A stretch of 64,000 nt of DNA, taken from the NCBI GenBank assembly GCA_017983795.1, contig JAGOAS010000007.1:98819-162818 (forward strand). Reading direction: 5' to 3'. The position numbers and the translations under genes are program-made. Position 1 is the first letter of the stretch. The number at the start of each line of letters is the position of its first letter. Below, piece by piece: positions 41,555-54,629 of this stretch. The DNA comes from Piscinibacter sp. GTDB taxonomy: Bacteria; Pseudomonadota; Gammaproteobacteria; Burkholderiales; Burkholderiaceae_C. The notes under the pieces were generated by a model that was not told the origin of the DNA, did no database searches, and saw nothing but the letters and a program-made list of their open reading frames with translations.

Positions 41555-42496
41555 GTGAACTTCCGCACGCTGGACCTGAACCTGCTGCGCGTCTTCGACA
41601 CCGTGATGGCCGAAGGCAGCATCACGCGCGCCGCCGAGCGCCTCGCCATGACGCAGCCGGCCGTGAGCAATGCCTTGAAGCGCCTGCGCGATTCAGTAGG
41701 CGAAGACTTGCTCACGAGAGCCGCCCGAGGCGTCGCACCCACCGCCTTCGGCGAGGCGCTGTGGCCGCAGGTGCGCTCGGCGCTCGGCCAGCTGCGCGCC
41801 GCGCTCGAGCCGGGTGACTTCGACCCGGCGCTCGACGCCCGGGTATTCCGCCTGACCATGGCCGACGCGATGGCCGCCTTCCTGCTGCCGGCGCTGATGG
41901 CGCGCTTCGCGACGCTCGGCGCGCGCTGCCAGATCGAGGTGCGGCCGCTGCTCGACCGCGACCCGCGCGAGCTGCTGGCCCATGCCGACATCGACGTGGC
42001 CCTGGGCCATTTCCCGGAAGTGCTGGCGGCACTGGCGGCCCAGGGCCGGGTCGCGCCGCTGCGCCACCGCCGCCTCGGCGAAGGCCGCTACGTCTGCGTC
42101 ATGCGCGCCGGGCATCCGCTCGCCGGCGCGCCGCTCACGCTAGCCGCCTTCTGCGCCGCCGAGCATGTGCTGGTCAGCTTCAGCGGCCGGCCGCACGGCT
42201 TCGTCGACCAGGCGCTCGCCGCGCAGCAGCTCAGCCGGCGTGTCGCGCTGACGGTCAACCAGTTCTTCACCGCCGCGCAGGTGGTGGCGCGCTCCGACCT
42301 GCTCACCGTGCTGCCCGAGCGCTTCCTGCCGCTCACCGGGCTGGAAGACCGGCTGGTCGTGCGCGAGCTGCCGGTCGAGCCCGGCACGGTGTACGCCGAC
42401 GCGATCTGGCATGTGCGCCACGACCGCTCGGCGGCGCACCAGTGGCTGCTCGCGCAGTTCGCCGAGGTCTCGGCCGCCGCCGCGGCCGCCGCTTGA
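41555..42496 (+). CDS. LysR-type transcriptional regulator
   Basis: A 313-residue regulator with an N-terminal winged HTH (ITRAAERLAMTQPAVSNALK) and a type II effector domain. The N-terminus FRTLDLNLLRVFDTVMAEGS is of the NodD/NahR-like group. The start is set at GTG 41555 (VNFRTLDLN); a TTG three codons upstream is possible. A run of Ala ends the protein (SAAAAAAA). It is divergent from two small genes that are the likeliest targets. A candidate promoter for hutU (TTGACG at 42493) overlaps its stop codon. Confidence 0.88.
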   Translation: MNFRTLDLNLLRVFDTVMAEGSITRAAERLAMTQPAVSNALKRLRDSVGEDLLTRAARGVAPTAFGEALWPQVRSALGQLRAALEPGDFDPALDARVFRLTMADAMAAFLLPALMARFATLGARCQIEVRPLLDRDPRELLAHADIDVALGHFPEVLAALAAQGRVAPLRHRRLGEGRYVCVMRAGHPLAGAPLTLAAFCAAEHVLVSFSGRPHGFVDQALAAQQLSRRVALTVNQFFTAAQVVARSDLLTVLPERFLPLTGLEDRLVVRELPVEPGTVYADAIWHVRHDRSAAHQWLLAQFAEVSAAAAAAA

Positions 42497-42525
42497 CGCG
42501 CGCCCCGATTCGGGCCATGCTTCGC

Positions 42526-42545
42526 CAAGTGGTCTAGGCCACTTT
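42526..42545 (+). promoter_or_regulatory. HutC operator A, upstream of hutU
   Basis: The near-palindrome CAAGTGGTCTAGGCCACTTT is centred on CTAG. It shares AAGTGG-(T/C)-CTAG with two other sites at 48204 and 52353, all in front of histidine-utilisation transcription units. It lies 29 bases before the hutU ATG and just after a weak promoter (TTGACG at 42493, CATGCT at 42516). Confidence 0.75.
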
Positions 42546-42573
42546 GTCAAACCACTCCTTCGGAAGCGCCGCC

Positions 42574-44303
<1,730 letters not shown>

Positions 44304-44307
<4 letters not shown>

Positions 44308-44882
44308 GCGCCGCGCGGTGCATCGACGTCGGGGCGATTGCGCCGCAGCGCTGGAAGAACGGCGCCGGGCTGACGCGCGAGATCGCGCTCGGCCCCGCGG
44401 GCTCGGGCCTGGACGACTTCGGCTGGCGCTTGAGCGTGGCCGAGCTCGAGCGCGACGCGCCGTTCTCGGCCTTCCCCGGCATCGATCGCTGCATCGTCGT
44501 GATCGACGGCGCGGGCATGGCCTTGCACGACGCGGCCGGCGCGCCGGTGCGAACGCTCGCGCCGCTCCAGCCTTGGGCGTTCGAGGGCGAACGTGCGCTG
44601 CACGCGCGCCTGACCCACGGGGCCTGCCGCGACTTCAACGTGATGACGCGCCGCGGCGCCTGGCGTGCCGAGCTGCGGGTGTTGCGTGAACCTGCGCCAC
44701 TGGCGCGCGGCGACGTCACGGCACTGCTCGTGGTGCAAGGCCGCTGGCGACTCGGCGGTGAGCGCTGCGAGGCGCTGCAAGGCCTGCTGCTCGATGGCGC
44801 GGGCGAAGCCGTCCAAGCCGTGCCGCTCGAAGCAAACGCCGCCCTGCTGCACGTGCGCCTGTGCCACGATCGCCGGCCATGA
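44304..44882 (+). CDS. hutD: HutD family protein
   Basis: A 192-residue bicupin-fold protein of the HutD family. Its role is not fully settled; in Pseudomonas it appears to limit hut expression, possibly by binding formylglutamate. Typical sequence is [15 protein letters not shown] near the start and [13 protein letters not shown]. It begins in an ATGA overlap with hutU and ends in another with hutF, so it is translated as part of the operon. Confidence 0.92.
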
Positions 44883-46216
44883 AGCGTCTTCACGCCGAAC
44901 TCGCGCTGCTGCCCGGCGGCTTCGCTCGCGAGGTGTTGATCGCCTGGGACGAGCAGGGCCGGCTCACCGAGGTGCAGCCCGATGCGGCACGGCCCGAGGG
45001 TGCAGAACTCATCGCCGGCCTCGTCGTGCCCGGCCTGCCCAACCTGCACTCGCACGCCTTCCAGCGCGCCTTCGCCGGCCTCACCGAGTACCGCGGCAGC
45101 ACGCAGGACAGCTTCTGGACCTGGCGCGATCTCATGTACCGCTTCGCCGGTGCGATCACGCCCGACGAGCTGGAAGCGATCGCCACGCAGCTCTACGTCG
45201 AGATGCTGCGCGCAGGCTACACCTCGGTGTGCGAGTTCCACTACGTGCACCACGATGCGGCCGGCCGGCCTTATGCGAACCCGGCCGAGATGTCGCTGCG
45301 CCTCGTGGCCGCGGCGCGCCGCGCGGGCATCGGCCTGACGATGCTGCCGGTGCTCTATCAGACCAGCGGCTTCGGCGCCGAGCCGCCGCGCGAGGATCAG
45401 AAGCGTTTCCTCAACGATGTGGCCGGCCTGCTGCGCATCGTCGAGGCCTTGCGCGCCCAGGGCGTGCGCAGCGGCGTCGCGCCGCACTCGCTGCGCGCCG
45501 TGCCGCCGGCGGCATTGAAGGATCTGCTCGACGGCATCGCCGCGATCGACGCCGGCGCGCCCATCCACATCCACGTCGCCGAGCAGATGCAGGAGGTCGA
45601 CGACTGCCTCGCCTGGAGCGGCCAGCGTCCCGTGCAGTGGCTGCTCGATCACGCGCCGGTGGACGAGCGCTGGTGCCTCGTGCACGCCACCCATCTCGAC
45701 GCCGCCGAGCGCGAGCAGGCCGCGCGGCGCGGCGCCGTCATCGGCCTCGCCCCCAGCACCGAGGCCAATCTCGGCGACGGCCTCTTCGATCTGCCCGCGT
45801 GGCACGGCGCCTGGGGCATCGGCTCCGACAGCCATGCCAGCGTCGATGCTGCCGAGGAACTGCGCCTGCTCGAATACGGCCAGCGCCTCGCGCGCCAGCA
45901 GCGCAACGTGAGCGTGGCCGAGGCGATGTGGAGCGCCGCGGTGGCCGGTGGCGCGCAGGCGGCGGGCCGGCCGGTGGCGGGCCTCGCCGTGGGCCAGCAG
46001 GCCGACTTCGTCTTGCTCGCCGATGCCATGCTCGATGGGCTCGCGCCCGCCGAGCGCCTTGCCAGCCACGTCTTCGCCAGCCACCGCCGCGAGGCGGTGC
46101 ACGAGGTGTGGGTGGGCGGGCGGCGTGTGGTGCATGATGGTCGCCACGCCGAGGCGGAAGCCGCCGAGCGAGGCTTCCTCGCCGCGCGCGCCCGGCTGCG
46201 GGAGGCCTTGCGATGA
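44879..46216 (+). CDS. hutF: Formimidoylglutamate deiminase
   Basis: Amidohydrolase that converts N-formimidoyl-glutamate to N-formyl-glutamate and ammonia. Metal ligands are seen in [31 protein letters not shown] and IGSDSHAS. At 445 residues it is full length. Its presence with hutG shows the five-step (formylglutamate) route rather than the four-step formiminoglutamase route. Both ends overlap neighbours by four bases. Confidence 0.96.
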   Translation: MKRLHAELALLPGGFAREVLIAWDEQGRLTEVQPDAARPEGAELIAGLVVPGLPNLHSHAFQRAFAGLTEYRGSTQDSFWTWRDLMYRFAGAITPDELEAIATQLYVEMLRAGYTSVCEFHYVHHDAAGRPYANPAEMSLRLVAAARRAGIGLTMLPVLYQTSGFGAEPPREDQKRFLNDVAGLLRIVEALRAQGVRSGVAPHSLRAVPPAALKDLLDGIAAIDAGAPIHIHVAEQMQEVDDCLAWSGQRPVQWLLDHAPVDERWCLVHATHLDAAEREQAARRGAVIGLAPSTEANLGDGLFDLPAWHGAWGIGSDSHASVDAAEELRLLEYGQRLARQQRNVSVAEAMWSAAVAGGAQAAGRPVAGLAVGQQADFVLLADAMLDGLAPAERLASHVFASHRREAVHEVWVGGRRVVHDGRHAEAEAAERGFLAARARLREALR

Positions 46217-47433
46217 GCCCTGGCATCGATCTGCTGCTGCGCAACGTGCGCATCGTCACCTGCACCGACGATGCCTGTTCGATCACGCCGCCGGCCTTCC
46301 TCGCCGTGCTCGGCGGACACATCGCCGGCCTGGGGCCCATGAGCCAGCTCGACCCGGCGGCGCGCGCGCAGCGCGAGATCGACGCGCAGGGCGCGCTGCT
46401 CACGCCCGGGCTGATCGACTGCCACACCCACCTCGTCTACGCCGGCCACCGCGCGCGCGAGTTCGAGATGCGCCTGCAGGGCGCGAGCTACGAGGAGATC
46501 GCGCGCGCCGGCGGCGGCATCGTCTCGACCGTGAAGCTCACGCGCGAGGCCGTCACCGCCGACCTCTACGCGCAGTCGGCGCGCCGCGCGCAGCAGCTGA
46601 TGGCGCATGGCGTCACGACGGTGGAGATCAAGTCGGGCTACGGCCTGTCGCTGAAAGACGAGCTCAAGTGCCTGCACGTCGCGCGCGAACTCGGCGAGCA
46701 CCTGCCGCTCACCGTGCGCACCACGCTGCTGGCCGCTCACGCACTGCCGCCGGAATATGCCGGCCGCTCCGGCGACTACATCGCGCATGTCGCCGGGCAC
46801 ATCGTGCCCGAGGCCGCGCGGCTGCGCCTGGCCGATGCGGTCGACGCCTTCTGCGAGAACATCGCTTTCGACCTGCTGCAGACGCGTCAGGTGTTCGAGG
46901 CCGCGAAACGCGCCGGCCTGCCCGTCAAGCTGCATGCCGAGCAGCTGAGCAACATGCACGGCGCGGCGCTGGCCGCCGAGTTCGACGCGCTCTCGGCCGA
47001 CCACCTCGAGCATGTCGACGAAGCCGGCGTGATGGCGATGGCGCGCGCCGGCACGGTGGCGGTGATGCTGCCCGGCGCCTTCTACTTCCTGCGCGACACG
47101 AACGTGCCGCCCATCGACCTGTTCCGCAAGCACGGTGTGGCCATGGCGGTGGCCACCGACTGCAACCCCGGCAGCAGCCCGACCACGCACCTGCCGCTGA
47201 TGATGAACATGGCCTGCACGCTGTTCCGCATGACGCCGGCCGAGGCGCTGCTGGGCGTCACGCGCCATGCGGCGCGCGCGCTGGGCCTGGCCGAGACGCA
47301 CGGCACGATCGAGCTCGGCAAGGTGGCCGATTTCTGCCTGTGGGACGTCGACCACCCGGCCGAGTTGGCCTACACGATCGCCGCCTCACCCCTGCGGGCG
47401 CGCTTCCACGGCGGCCGCGACCATCTGGCGTAG
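46213..47433 (+). CDS. hutI: Imidazolonepropionase
   Basis: Third enzyme of the pathway, hydrolysing imidazolone-5-propionate to formimidoyl-glutamate. Metal and substrate residues are in [36 protein letters not shown] and [12 protein letters not shown]. Length is 406 residues. Its 3' end runs 48 bases into the convergent hutG gene. Confidence 0.97.
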   Translation: MSPGIDLLLRNVRIVTCTDDACSITPPAFLAVLGGHIAGLGPMSQLDPAARAQREIDAQGALLTPGLIDCHTHLVYAGHRAREFEMRLQGASYEEIARAGGGIVSTVKLTREAVTADLYAQSARRAQQLMAHGVTTVEIKSGYGLSLKDELKCLHVARELGEHLPLTVRTTLLAAHALPPEYAGRSGDYIAHVAGHIVPEAARLRLADAVDAFCENIAFDLLQTRQVFEAAKRAGLPVKLHAEQLSNMHGAALAAEFDALSADHLEHVDEAGVMAMARAGTVAVMLPGAFYFLRDTNVPPIDLFRKHGVAMAVATDCNPGSSPTTHLPLMMNMACTLFRMTPAEALLGVTRHAARALGLAETHGTIELGKVADFCLWDVDHPAELAYTIAASPLRARFHGGRDHLA

Positions 47434-48186
47434 CAAAGGCTGCACGCGCGCCGCCAGGTCGGTGCGGTAGGCGAAGGGCGCGATCTCGTCCATGTAGGTG
47501 CACTGGCACAGCTCGAGCTGCAGCGCGTGCACGCCCGAGCCCGGCGCGCCGTAGTGGCGCGTGATCCAGCCGCCCTTGAAGCGGCCGTTGCTGACGTGCG
47601 TATAGCCGCCTTGTGCCTTCATCGGCGCCTCGGCCGCGGCCTGCACCGCCGGCGCGCAGGCGCGCCCATCGGCGGTGCCCAGGTTCAGGTCGGGCAGCTT
47701 GCCCTCGAAGAAGCGCGGCAGCTCGCTGCAGATCGAATGCGCATCCCACAGCACGACCTGGCCATGGCGCGCACGCAGCCGCTCGAGCTCGGCGCGCAAG
47801 GCCTCGTGATAGGGCCGCCAGAAACGCTCGCGGCGCTCGTCGCGCTCGGCGGCGTCGGGCGCCTCGCCGGGCAGGTAGAGCGGCTCCTTGCGGAAGGTGT
47901 CCATGGGCAGCAGGCCGGTCACGTCCTGCCCCGGGTAGAGGCTTTCGTCCTGCGGCGGGCGGTTCAGGTCGATGACGTGGCGCGCATAGTTCGCGGCGAT
48001 CAGCGTCGCGCCCATCGCGTGCACGAACTCGTACAGGCGCGGCAGGTGCCAGTCGACGTCGGCGCGCTGCAGCGCCGCCGGCGTCAGGCGCCGCTCGAGC
48101 GCGTGCGGGATCAGCGTGCCGGCGTGCGGGATGGAGACCAGCAGCGGCGCCGTGCCCCGGGTCAGTGCGAAGACGTCCTGCTCCAT
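47386..48186 (-). CDS. hutG: N-formylglutamate deformylase
   Basis: Final enzyme, releasing formate from N-formylglutamate to give glutamate. It has the HutG signatures [38 protein letters not shown] and [12 protein letters not shown]. The start [11 protein letters not shown] at 48186 is the family start. It is 266 residues. It is on the opposite strand to the other catabolic genes around it and overlaps the end of hutI by 48 bases. Its start region abuts HutC operator B. Confidence 0.96.
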   Translation of the reverse strand: MEQDVFALTRGTAPLLVSIPHAGTLIPHALERRLTPAALQRADVDWHLPRLYEFVHAMGATLIAANYARHVIDLNRPPQDESLYPGQDVTGLLPMDTFRKEPLYLPGEAPDAAERDERRERFWRPYHEALRAELERLRARHGQVVLWDAHSICSELPRFFEGKLPDLNLGTADGRACAPAVQAAAEAPMKAQGGYTHVSNGRFKGGWITRHYGAPGSGVHALQLELCQCTYMDEIAPFAYRTDLAARVQPLLRQMVAAAVEARPQG

Positions 48187-48203
48187 GCGTGACAACCCTG
48201 GGT

Positions 48204-48223
48204 AAAGTGGCCTAGACAAGTGT
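48204..48223. promoter_or_regulatory. HutC operator B, between hutG and the ABC transporter
   Basis: AAAGTGGCCTAGACAAGTGT matches operators A and C (consensus AAGTGG-Y-CTAG-R-C). It overlaps a promoter-like pair facing the transporter genes: TAGACA (48213-48218), a 16-base spacer and TAGACT (48235-48240). It sits 17 bases from the hutG start, so it could control both directions. Confidence 0.72.
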
Positions 48224-48304
48224 AAACCGGCGTGTAGACTGCGGCACGCGCCTTGCAAGGCGAACGCCCTGCCCTACGCCCCTTCCACTCCAGGAGTCGA
48301 GTCG

Positions 48305-49276
48305 ATGATCAAGCGCTCTCTTGCCGCGCACCTCGCCGGCCTTGCGGCCACCGCCGCCATTCTCGCCGCCGCCGGCCCCGCGGCGGCCCAGGAAACCCCT
48401 GTGGCGATCGGCATTTCCGGCTGGACCGGATTCGCGCCCCTGACGCTGGCCAAGGAGGCGGGCCTCTTCAAGAAGCTGGGCCTGGACGTCTCGCTCAAGA
48501 AGATCCCGCAGAAGGACCGCCACCTCGCCATGGCCTCGGGCGACATCCAGTGCGCCGCGACGACAGTCGAGACCTGGGTGGTCTGGAACGCCAACGGCGT
48601 GGCCGCCACGCAGATCTTCCAGCTCGACAAGAGCTATGGCGCCGACGGCATGGTGGTCAAGCCTTCGGTGGCGAAGATCGCCGATCTGAAGGGCAAGACC
48701 GTGGCGGCGTCCGCGCCCGGCACGGCGCCCTACTTCACGCTGGCCTGGATGCTGAAGAAGAACGGCCTCTCGGTGAAGGACGTGAAGGTGGTCAACCTCG
48801 AGCCGCAAGCGGCTGCCAACGCGATGATCGCCGGCAACCAGGACATCGACGCCGCGATGACCTACGAGCCCTACCTCGGCGCGGTGCGCGCCAAGCCCGA
48901 GGCCGGCAAGATCATCGCGACCACGCTCGACTACCCGATGGTGATGGATACCGTCGGCTGCACGCCCAAGTTCCTCAAGGAGAACCCGAAAGCCGCCAAG
49001 GCGCTGGCCGACGGCTACTTCGCCGCGCTGGACATGATCAAGGCCGATCCCAAGAAGAGCTTCGAGATCATGGGCGCCGACGTCAAGCAGAGCGGCGAGG
49101 CCTTCGAGAAGAGCCAGGCCTATCTGCGCTGGCAGGACAAGGCCGCGAACCAGAAGTTCTTCGCCGGCGAGCACGCGCAGTTCAGCAAGGAGGCGGCCGA
49201 TCTGCTGCTGGAGATCGGCATCATCAAGCAGCTGCCCGATCTGAAGGCGCTGGCCGACACCTCGTTCATCAAGTAA
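48305..49276 (+). CDS. NitT/TauT-type ABC transporter substrate-binding protein
   Basis: A 323-residue exported binding protein (signal cleavage after AAAQ, about residue 28) of the NMT1/SsuA-like fold: VAIGISGWTGFAPLTLAKEA and DIQCAATTVETW are typical. This family usually carries sulfonates, nitrate or thiamine precursors. Its place inside the hut cluster and the HutC-like operator in front suggest histidine, urocanate or a related imidazole compound. It differs from the Pseudomonas HutXWV (ProU-type) system. Confidence 0.88.
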   Translation: MIKRSLAAHLAGLAATAAILAAAGPAAAQETPVAIGISGWTGFAPLTLAKEAGLFKKLGLDVSLKKIPQKDRHLAMASGDIQCAATTVETWVVWNANGVAATQIFQLDKSYGADGMVVKPSVAKIADLKGKTVAASAPGTAPYFTLAWMLKKNGLSVKDVKVVNLEPQAAANAMIAGNQDIDAAMTYEPYLGAVRAKPEAGKIIATTLDYPMVMDTVGCTPKFLKENPKAAKALADGYFAALDMIKADPKKSFEIMGADVKQSGEAFEKSQAYLRWQDKAANQKFFAGEHAQFSKEAADLLLEIGIIKQLPDLKALADTSFIK

Positions 49277-49283
49277 CCGCGCC

Positions 49284-50053
49284 TTGAAGCCGCTGCGTGA
49301 GGTCGAGCCCGGCGCGAAGCTGGCGCTGGGCATCTCCTTCTTCGTACTGTTCTTCGCCGTGTGGGCCGCCGCCACACTGGGCGGCTACGTCTCGAAGACC
49401 TTCCTGGCCGACCCGATCACGATGTTCCGCTCGGGCTGGACGCTGCTCGCCGAACAGGGCTTCGCCAAGGACATCGGCTACACGGTGTGGCGCGTGCTCG
49501 GCGGCTTCGTGCTGGCGGCAGTCGTCGCCGTGCCGCTGGGCGTGGCGATGGGGGCCTACAAGCCCATCGAAGCCTTCTTCGAGCCCTTCGTCTCCTTCGC
49601 GCGCTACCTGCCGGCCTCGGCCTTCATTCCGCTGCTGATCCTGTGGGCCGGCATCGGCGAGGCGCAGAAGCTGGCGGTGATCTTCATCGGCTCGTTCTTC
49701 CAGCTGGTGCTGATGATCGCGGTGACGGTGGGCGGCACGCGCCGCGATCTGGTGGAAGCCGCCTACACGCTGGGCGCCAACGACTGGGGCATCGTGCGCC
49801 GCGTGCTGATCCCGGCCGCCGCGCCGCAGGTGGCCGAGACGCTGCGCCTGGTGCTGGGCTGGGCCTGGACCTACGTGATCGTGGCCGAGCTGATCGGCGC
49901 CTCGCAGGGCATCGGCCACATGATCACTGACAGCCAGGCGCTGCTGGCCACCGACCAGATTATCTTCGGCATCATCACCATCGGCCTGATCGGGCTCGTC
50001 TCCGACCTCGCCTTCAAGCGCGCCAACCGCGCGCTGTTTCGCTGGGCGGCGCT

Positions 50054-50057
<4 letters not shown>
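49284..50057 (+). CDS. ABC transporter permease, NitT/TauT type
   Basis: A 257-residue inner-membrane permease with about six hydrophobic segments. The EAA loop that contacts the ATPase is DLVEAAYTLGANDWGIVRRV. The start is TTG at 49284; no upstream ribosome-binding site is obvious and no other good start exists nearby. It ends in a four-base overlap with the ATPase gene. Confidence 0.9.
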
Positions 50058-50842
<785 letters not shown>

Positions 50843-52339
50843 TCAGATCGTGGCGCCCTCTTCGACCAGAGCCGTGGCCAGCGCGATGTCGGGCGCCATC
50901 AGGCGATCTTCCGCGAGGCGCGCCACGCGAGCGCGCAGCCGCGCATGAAGCGCCTCGATGGCCGGCGACGAGCGCAGCGGGCGGTGGAAATCCAGCGCCT
51001 GCGCGGCGGCCAGCCACTCGATGGCTACGATGCCGGCCGTGTTGTCGAGCATCTGGTGCAGGCGCCGCGCCGCGTAGGTGGCCATCGAGACATGGTCTTC
51101 CTGGTTGGCCGAGGTGGGCAGCGAATCGACGCTGGCCGGGTGCGCGAGCGACTTGTTCTCCGAGGCCAGCGCGGCCGAGGTCACCTGCGCGATCATGAAA
51201 CCGGAATTGAGCCCGCCGTGCTCGACCAGGAAGGCCGGCAGGTTGGACAGCACCGGGTCCATCAGCATCGCGGTGCGGCGTTCGGAGAGCGCGCCGATCT
51301 CGGCGATGGCCAGCGCCAGGTTGTCGGCCGCGAACGCCACCGGCTCGGCGTGGAAGTTGCCGCCCGACAGCGCTTCCATCGCGTCGGCGAAGACCAGCGG
51401 GTTGTCCGACACGCCGTTCGCCTCGGTGAGCAGGATCTCCCAGGCATGCGCCATCTGGTCGAGGCAGGCGCCCATCACCTGCGGCTGGCAGCGCAGGCAG
51501 TACGGATCCTGCACCTTCTCGCAGTGCAGGTGCGAGGCGCGCAAGGGGCTGCCCGCCAGCCAGTCGCGGTAGCGCGCCGCCACGGCGCGCTGGCCCTTCT
51601 GGCCGCGCACCGCGTGGATGCGGTCGTCGAAAGGCGTGTCCGAGCCCTTGGCGGCGTCCACCGTCATCGCGCCGACGGCGAGCGCGGCGTCGAAGATGCG
51701 CTCCAGGCGCAGCGCGGCATGGATGGCCAGCGCGGTGGAGGCCTGCGTGCCGTTGAGCAGCGCCAGGCCCTCCTTGGGGCCGAGCACGAAAGGCTTCAGG
51801 CCGGCGTGCGGCAGCGCTTCCAGCGCGCTCAAACGCTTTCCGGCTACGAAGGCCTCGCCCACGCCGATCAGCACGCCGGCCATGTGCGAGAGCGGCGCCA
51901 GGTCGCCGCTGGCGCCGACCGAGCCTTTCTCGGGGACGACCGGCAGCACGTCGTGCGCCAGCAGGGCGAGCAGGCCCTCGATCACTTCCAGCCGCACGCC
52001 CGACACGCCGTGCGCCAAGCTGGCCGCCTTGAGCAGCAGCATCAGCCGCACCACCGGCGCGCTCATCGGCGCGCCGACGCCGGCGCTGTGCGAGAGCACC
52101 AGGTTGCGCTGCAGCTGTGTCAGCTGGTCGTCGGCGATGCGCGTCTGCGCCAGCTTGCCGAAGCCGGTGTTGATGCCGTACACCGGGTCGTGGCGCGCGA
52201 CCAGCGCGCGCACGCAGTCGACGCTGGCCTGGATGCCGGCCTTCGCCGAGGCCGCCACGGCCAGCGCCAGCGGGCCGGCGGCGACGCGCGCCAGCAGTGC
52301 CTTGTCGAGCCCGCCGGGCGTGATGAAGGTGACGGTCAT
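50843..52339 (-). CDS. hutH: Histidine ammonia-lyase
   Basis: First enzyme of the pathway: deaminates histidine to urocanate. The MIO cofactor is formed from A143-S144-G145 in [17 protein letters not shown]. Tyr in [13 protein letters not shown] and the region [11 protein letters not shown]-like ([16 protein letters not shown]) complete the active site. It has 498 residues. The ATG at 52339 is used; a start five codons upstream is less likely. It is transcribed away from hutC across operator C. Confidence 0.97.
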   Translation of the reverse strand: MTVTFITPGGLDKALLARVAAGPLALAVAASAKAGIQASVDCVRALVARHDPVYGINTGFGKLAQTRIADDQLTQLQRNLVLSHSAGVGAPMSAPVVRLMLLLKAASLAHGVSGVRLEVIEGLLALLAHDVLPVVPEKGSVGASGDLAPLSHMAGVLIGVGEAFVAGKRLSALEALPHAGLKPFVLGPKEGLALLNGTQASTALAIHAALRLERIFDAALAVGAMTVDAAKGSDTPFDDRIHAVRGQKGQRAVAARYRDWLAGSPLRASHLHCEKVQDPYCLRCQPQVMGACLDQMAHAWEILLTEANGVSDNPLVFADAMEALSGGNFHAEPVAFAADNLALAIAEIGALSERRTAMLMDPVLSNLPAFLVEHGGLNSGFMIAQVTSAALASENKSLAHPASVDSLPTSANQEDHVSMATYAARRLHQMLDNTAGIVAIEWLAAAQALDFHRPLRSSPAIEALHARLRARVARLAEDRLMAPDIALATALVEEGATI

Positions 52340-52352
52340 GATCGCGCTCCGC

Positions 52353-52372
52353 AAAGTGGTCTAGACAACTTT
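52353..52372. promoter_or_regulatory. HutC operator C between divergent hutH and hutC
   Basis: AAAGTGGTCTAGACAACTTT is a palindrome with one mismatched pair. It overlaps the -35 region of a hutC promoter and the -10 (TAAAGT, minus strand 52374-52369) of a hutH promoter whose -35 is TTGGAT with a 17-base spacer. One bound repressor could shut both genes. Confidence 0.8.
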
Positions 52373-52392
52373 AGCATGCCCTTGCATAGAAT
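52362..52392 (+). promoter_or_regulatory. hutC promoter with possible leaderless start
   Basis: A -10 hexamer TAGAAT (52387-52392) is followed six bases later by the hutC ATG (52399). Candidate -35 elements are TAGACA (52362, 19-base spacer) or GACAAC (52364, 17-base spacer), both inside operator C. Transcription would begin at or very near the A of the ATG, and no ribosome-binding site is present. Confidence 0.5.
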
Positions 52393-52398
52393 CCAACC

Positions 52399-53118
52399 AT
52401 GACGCCGCCGTCCCTGCCCCGCCGCCTGCCCTCCGAGGACATCAAGGCCTCGATCCGCCAGCGCATCGCCGAGGGCGGCTGGCAGCCGGGCATGAAGCTG
52501 CCTTCCGAGCGCGAGCTGGTGCAGCAGTTCGGCTGCGCGCGCATGACGGTGCACCACGCGCTGCGCGAACTGGAGGACGAGGGCCTGATCGAGCGCCGCC
52601 AGGGCTCGGGCTCCTACGTCGCGCAGCTGCACCCGATCTCCAACGTGCTGCAGGTGCGCGACATCCACGAGGAGATCGCCGAGCGCGGCCATGTGCACGT
52701 CACGCGCGTGCTGGCGGTCGAGCGCGAGAAGGCGGGCACCGACATCGCCGCGGCGATGCGCCTGCGCAAGGGCAGCGCGGTCTATCACGTGCGTCTGGTG
52801 CACCTGGAAAACGGCGTGCCCATCCAGCTCGAAGACCGGCACGTCAACCCGGCGCTCGCGCCCGGCTTCATGGCGCGCGACTTCACGCAGGTCACGCCCT
52901 CGGCCGTGCTGTTCGAGCACGCGCCGCTGACCGAGGCCGAGCAGGTGGTCGAGGCCGTGGTGGCCGACGCCGAGCAGGCGCGCGCGCTCGACGTGGCGGC
53001 GGGCTCGGCGCTCTTGATGGTGTCGCGCCGCACCGTGTCGCAGGGCGCCGTGGCCTCGGTGGCGCGCCTGTACCATCCCGGCACCCGCTACCGCCTGATC
53101 GGACATTTCTCGGTCTGA
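52399..53118 (+). CDS. hutC: Histidine utilisation repressor HutC (GntR family)
   Basis: A 239-residue GntR/HutC-type repressor. The N-terminal winged HTH has GMKLPSERELVQQFGCARMT and VHHALRELEDEGLIERRQGS. The C-terminal UTRA domain (residues about 90-235) should bind urocanate, the usual inducer. It lies next to hutH behind its own operator, and two further matching sites precede hutU and the transporter. The start has no Shine-Dalgarno sequence. Confidence 0.94.
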   Translation: MTPPSLPRRLPSEDIKASIRQRIAEGGWQPGMKLPSERELVQQFGCARMTVHHALRELEDEGLIERRQGSGSYVAQLHPISNVLQVRDIHEEIAERGHVHVTRVLAVEREKAGTDIAAAMRLRKGSAVYHVRLVHLENGVPIQLEDRHVNPALAPGFMARDFTQVTPSAVLFEHAPLTEAEQVVEAVVADAEQARALDVAAGSALLMVSRRTVSQGAVASVARLYHPGTRYRLIGHFSV

Positions 53119-53127
53119 TCGTCCCCC

Positions 53128-53850
<723 letters not shown>

Positions 53851-53857
53851 GCCGCGG

Positions 53858-54625
53858 ATGAGGATCCAGCTCCTCTCCGACCTGCACCTCGAGACCGAGG
53901 CTTTCGATCCCGAGCCCAATCCGGCCGCCGAACTGCTGGTGCTGGCCGGCGACATCGATTCATCGTGGAACGCGCTGGCGCGCTTTGCCGGCTGGCCGGT
54001 GCCGGTGCTGATGGTGGCCGGCAACCACGAGTTCGATGGCCGCGAGCTCGGCGAAGCCTGGTCCGCGCTGCGCACGCGCTGCGAGTCGCTGGGCATCACG
54101 CTGCTGGAGCGCGAGAGCCTCGTGCTTGCCGATGCTGCCGGCGCGCGCATCCGCTTCGTGGCCACGGTGCGCTGGTGCGATTTCGATCTGTTCGGCGACG
54201 CCGGCCGCGCCACCGCGATGCGCGCTGCGGCCTACTACATGCGCATCATGCGCAGTACGCGGCACGGCGTGGCCTTCGATGCAGAGGGTGTGCGCGAGGA
54301 AGCGCTGGCTTGCCGCGAGTGGCTGGCAACCGAACTGGCGCAGACGGGTGACTGGGATCGCACGGTGGTGCTGACGCACTTCGCGCCCTCGCTGCGCAGC
54401 GCCGATCCGCGCTACGGCGCACAGCCCGGCACGGCGAGCTTCTGCAATGCCGACGACGCGCTGCTGCCGCTGGCTTCGACCTGGATCCACGGCCACCTGC
54501 ATTGCCGCCACGACTACCTGGCCGAGCATGCAGCCGGCCGCACGCGGGTGGTCTGCCACGCACGCGGCCACGCGCGCAAGGGCGAGGCGGAGGGCTATGA
54601 CCCGCTGCGGCTCTTCGAGGTCTGA
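53858..54625 (+). CDS. Metallophosphoesterase
   Basis: A 255-residue calcineurin-like phosphoesterase. The dimetal motifs are IQLLSDLHLE, VLAGDID, VAGNHEF, VLTHFAPS and HGHLHC. It is compact, without extra domains, and probably cytosolic. Substrate is not predictable. It begins 7 bases after the YecA-like gene, so the two are probably co-transcribed. Confidence 0.87.
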   Translation: MRIQLLSDLHLETEAFDPEPNPAAELLVLAGDIDSSWNALARFAGWPVPVLMVAGNHEFDGRELGEAWSALRTRCESLGITLLERESLVLADAAGARIRFVATVRWCDFDLFGDAGRATAMRAAAYYMRIMRSTRHGVAFDAEGVREEALACREWLATELAQTGDWDRTVVLTHFAPSLRSADPRYGAQPGTASFCNADDALLPLASTWIHGHLHCRHDYLAEHAAGRTRVVCHARGHARKGEAEGYDPLRLFEV

Positions 54626-54629
54626 AGGC

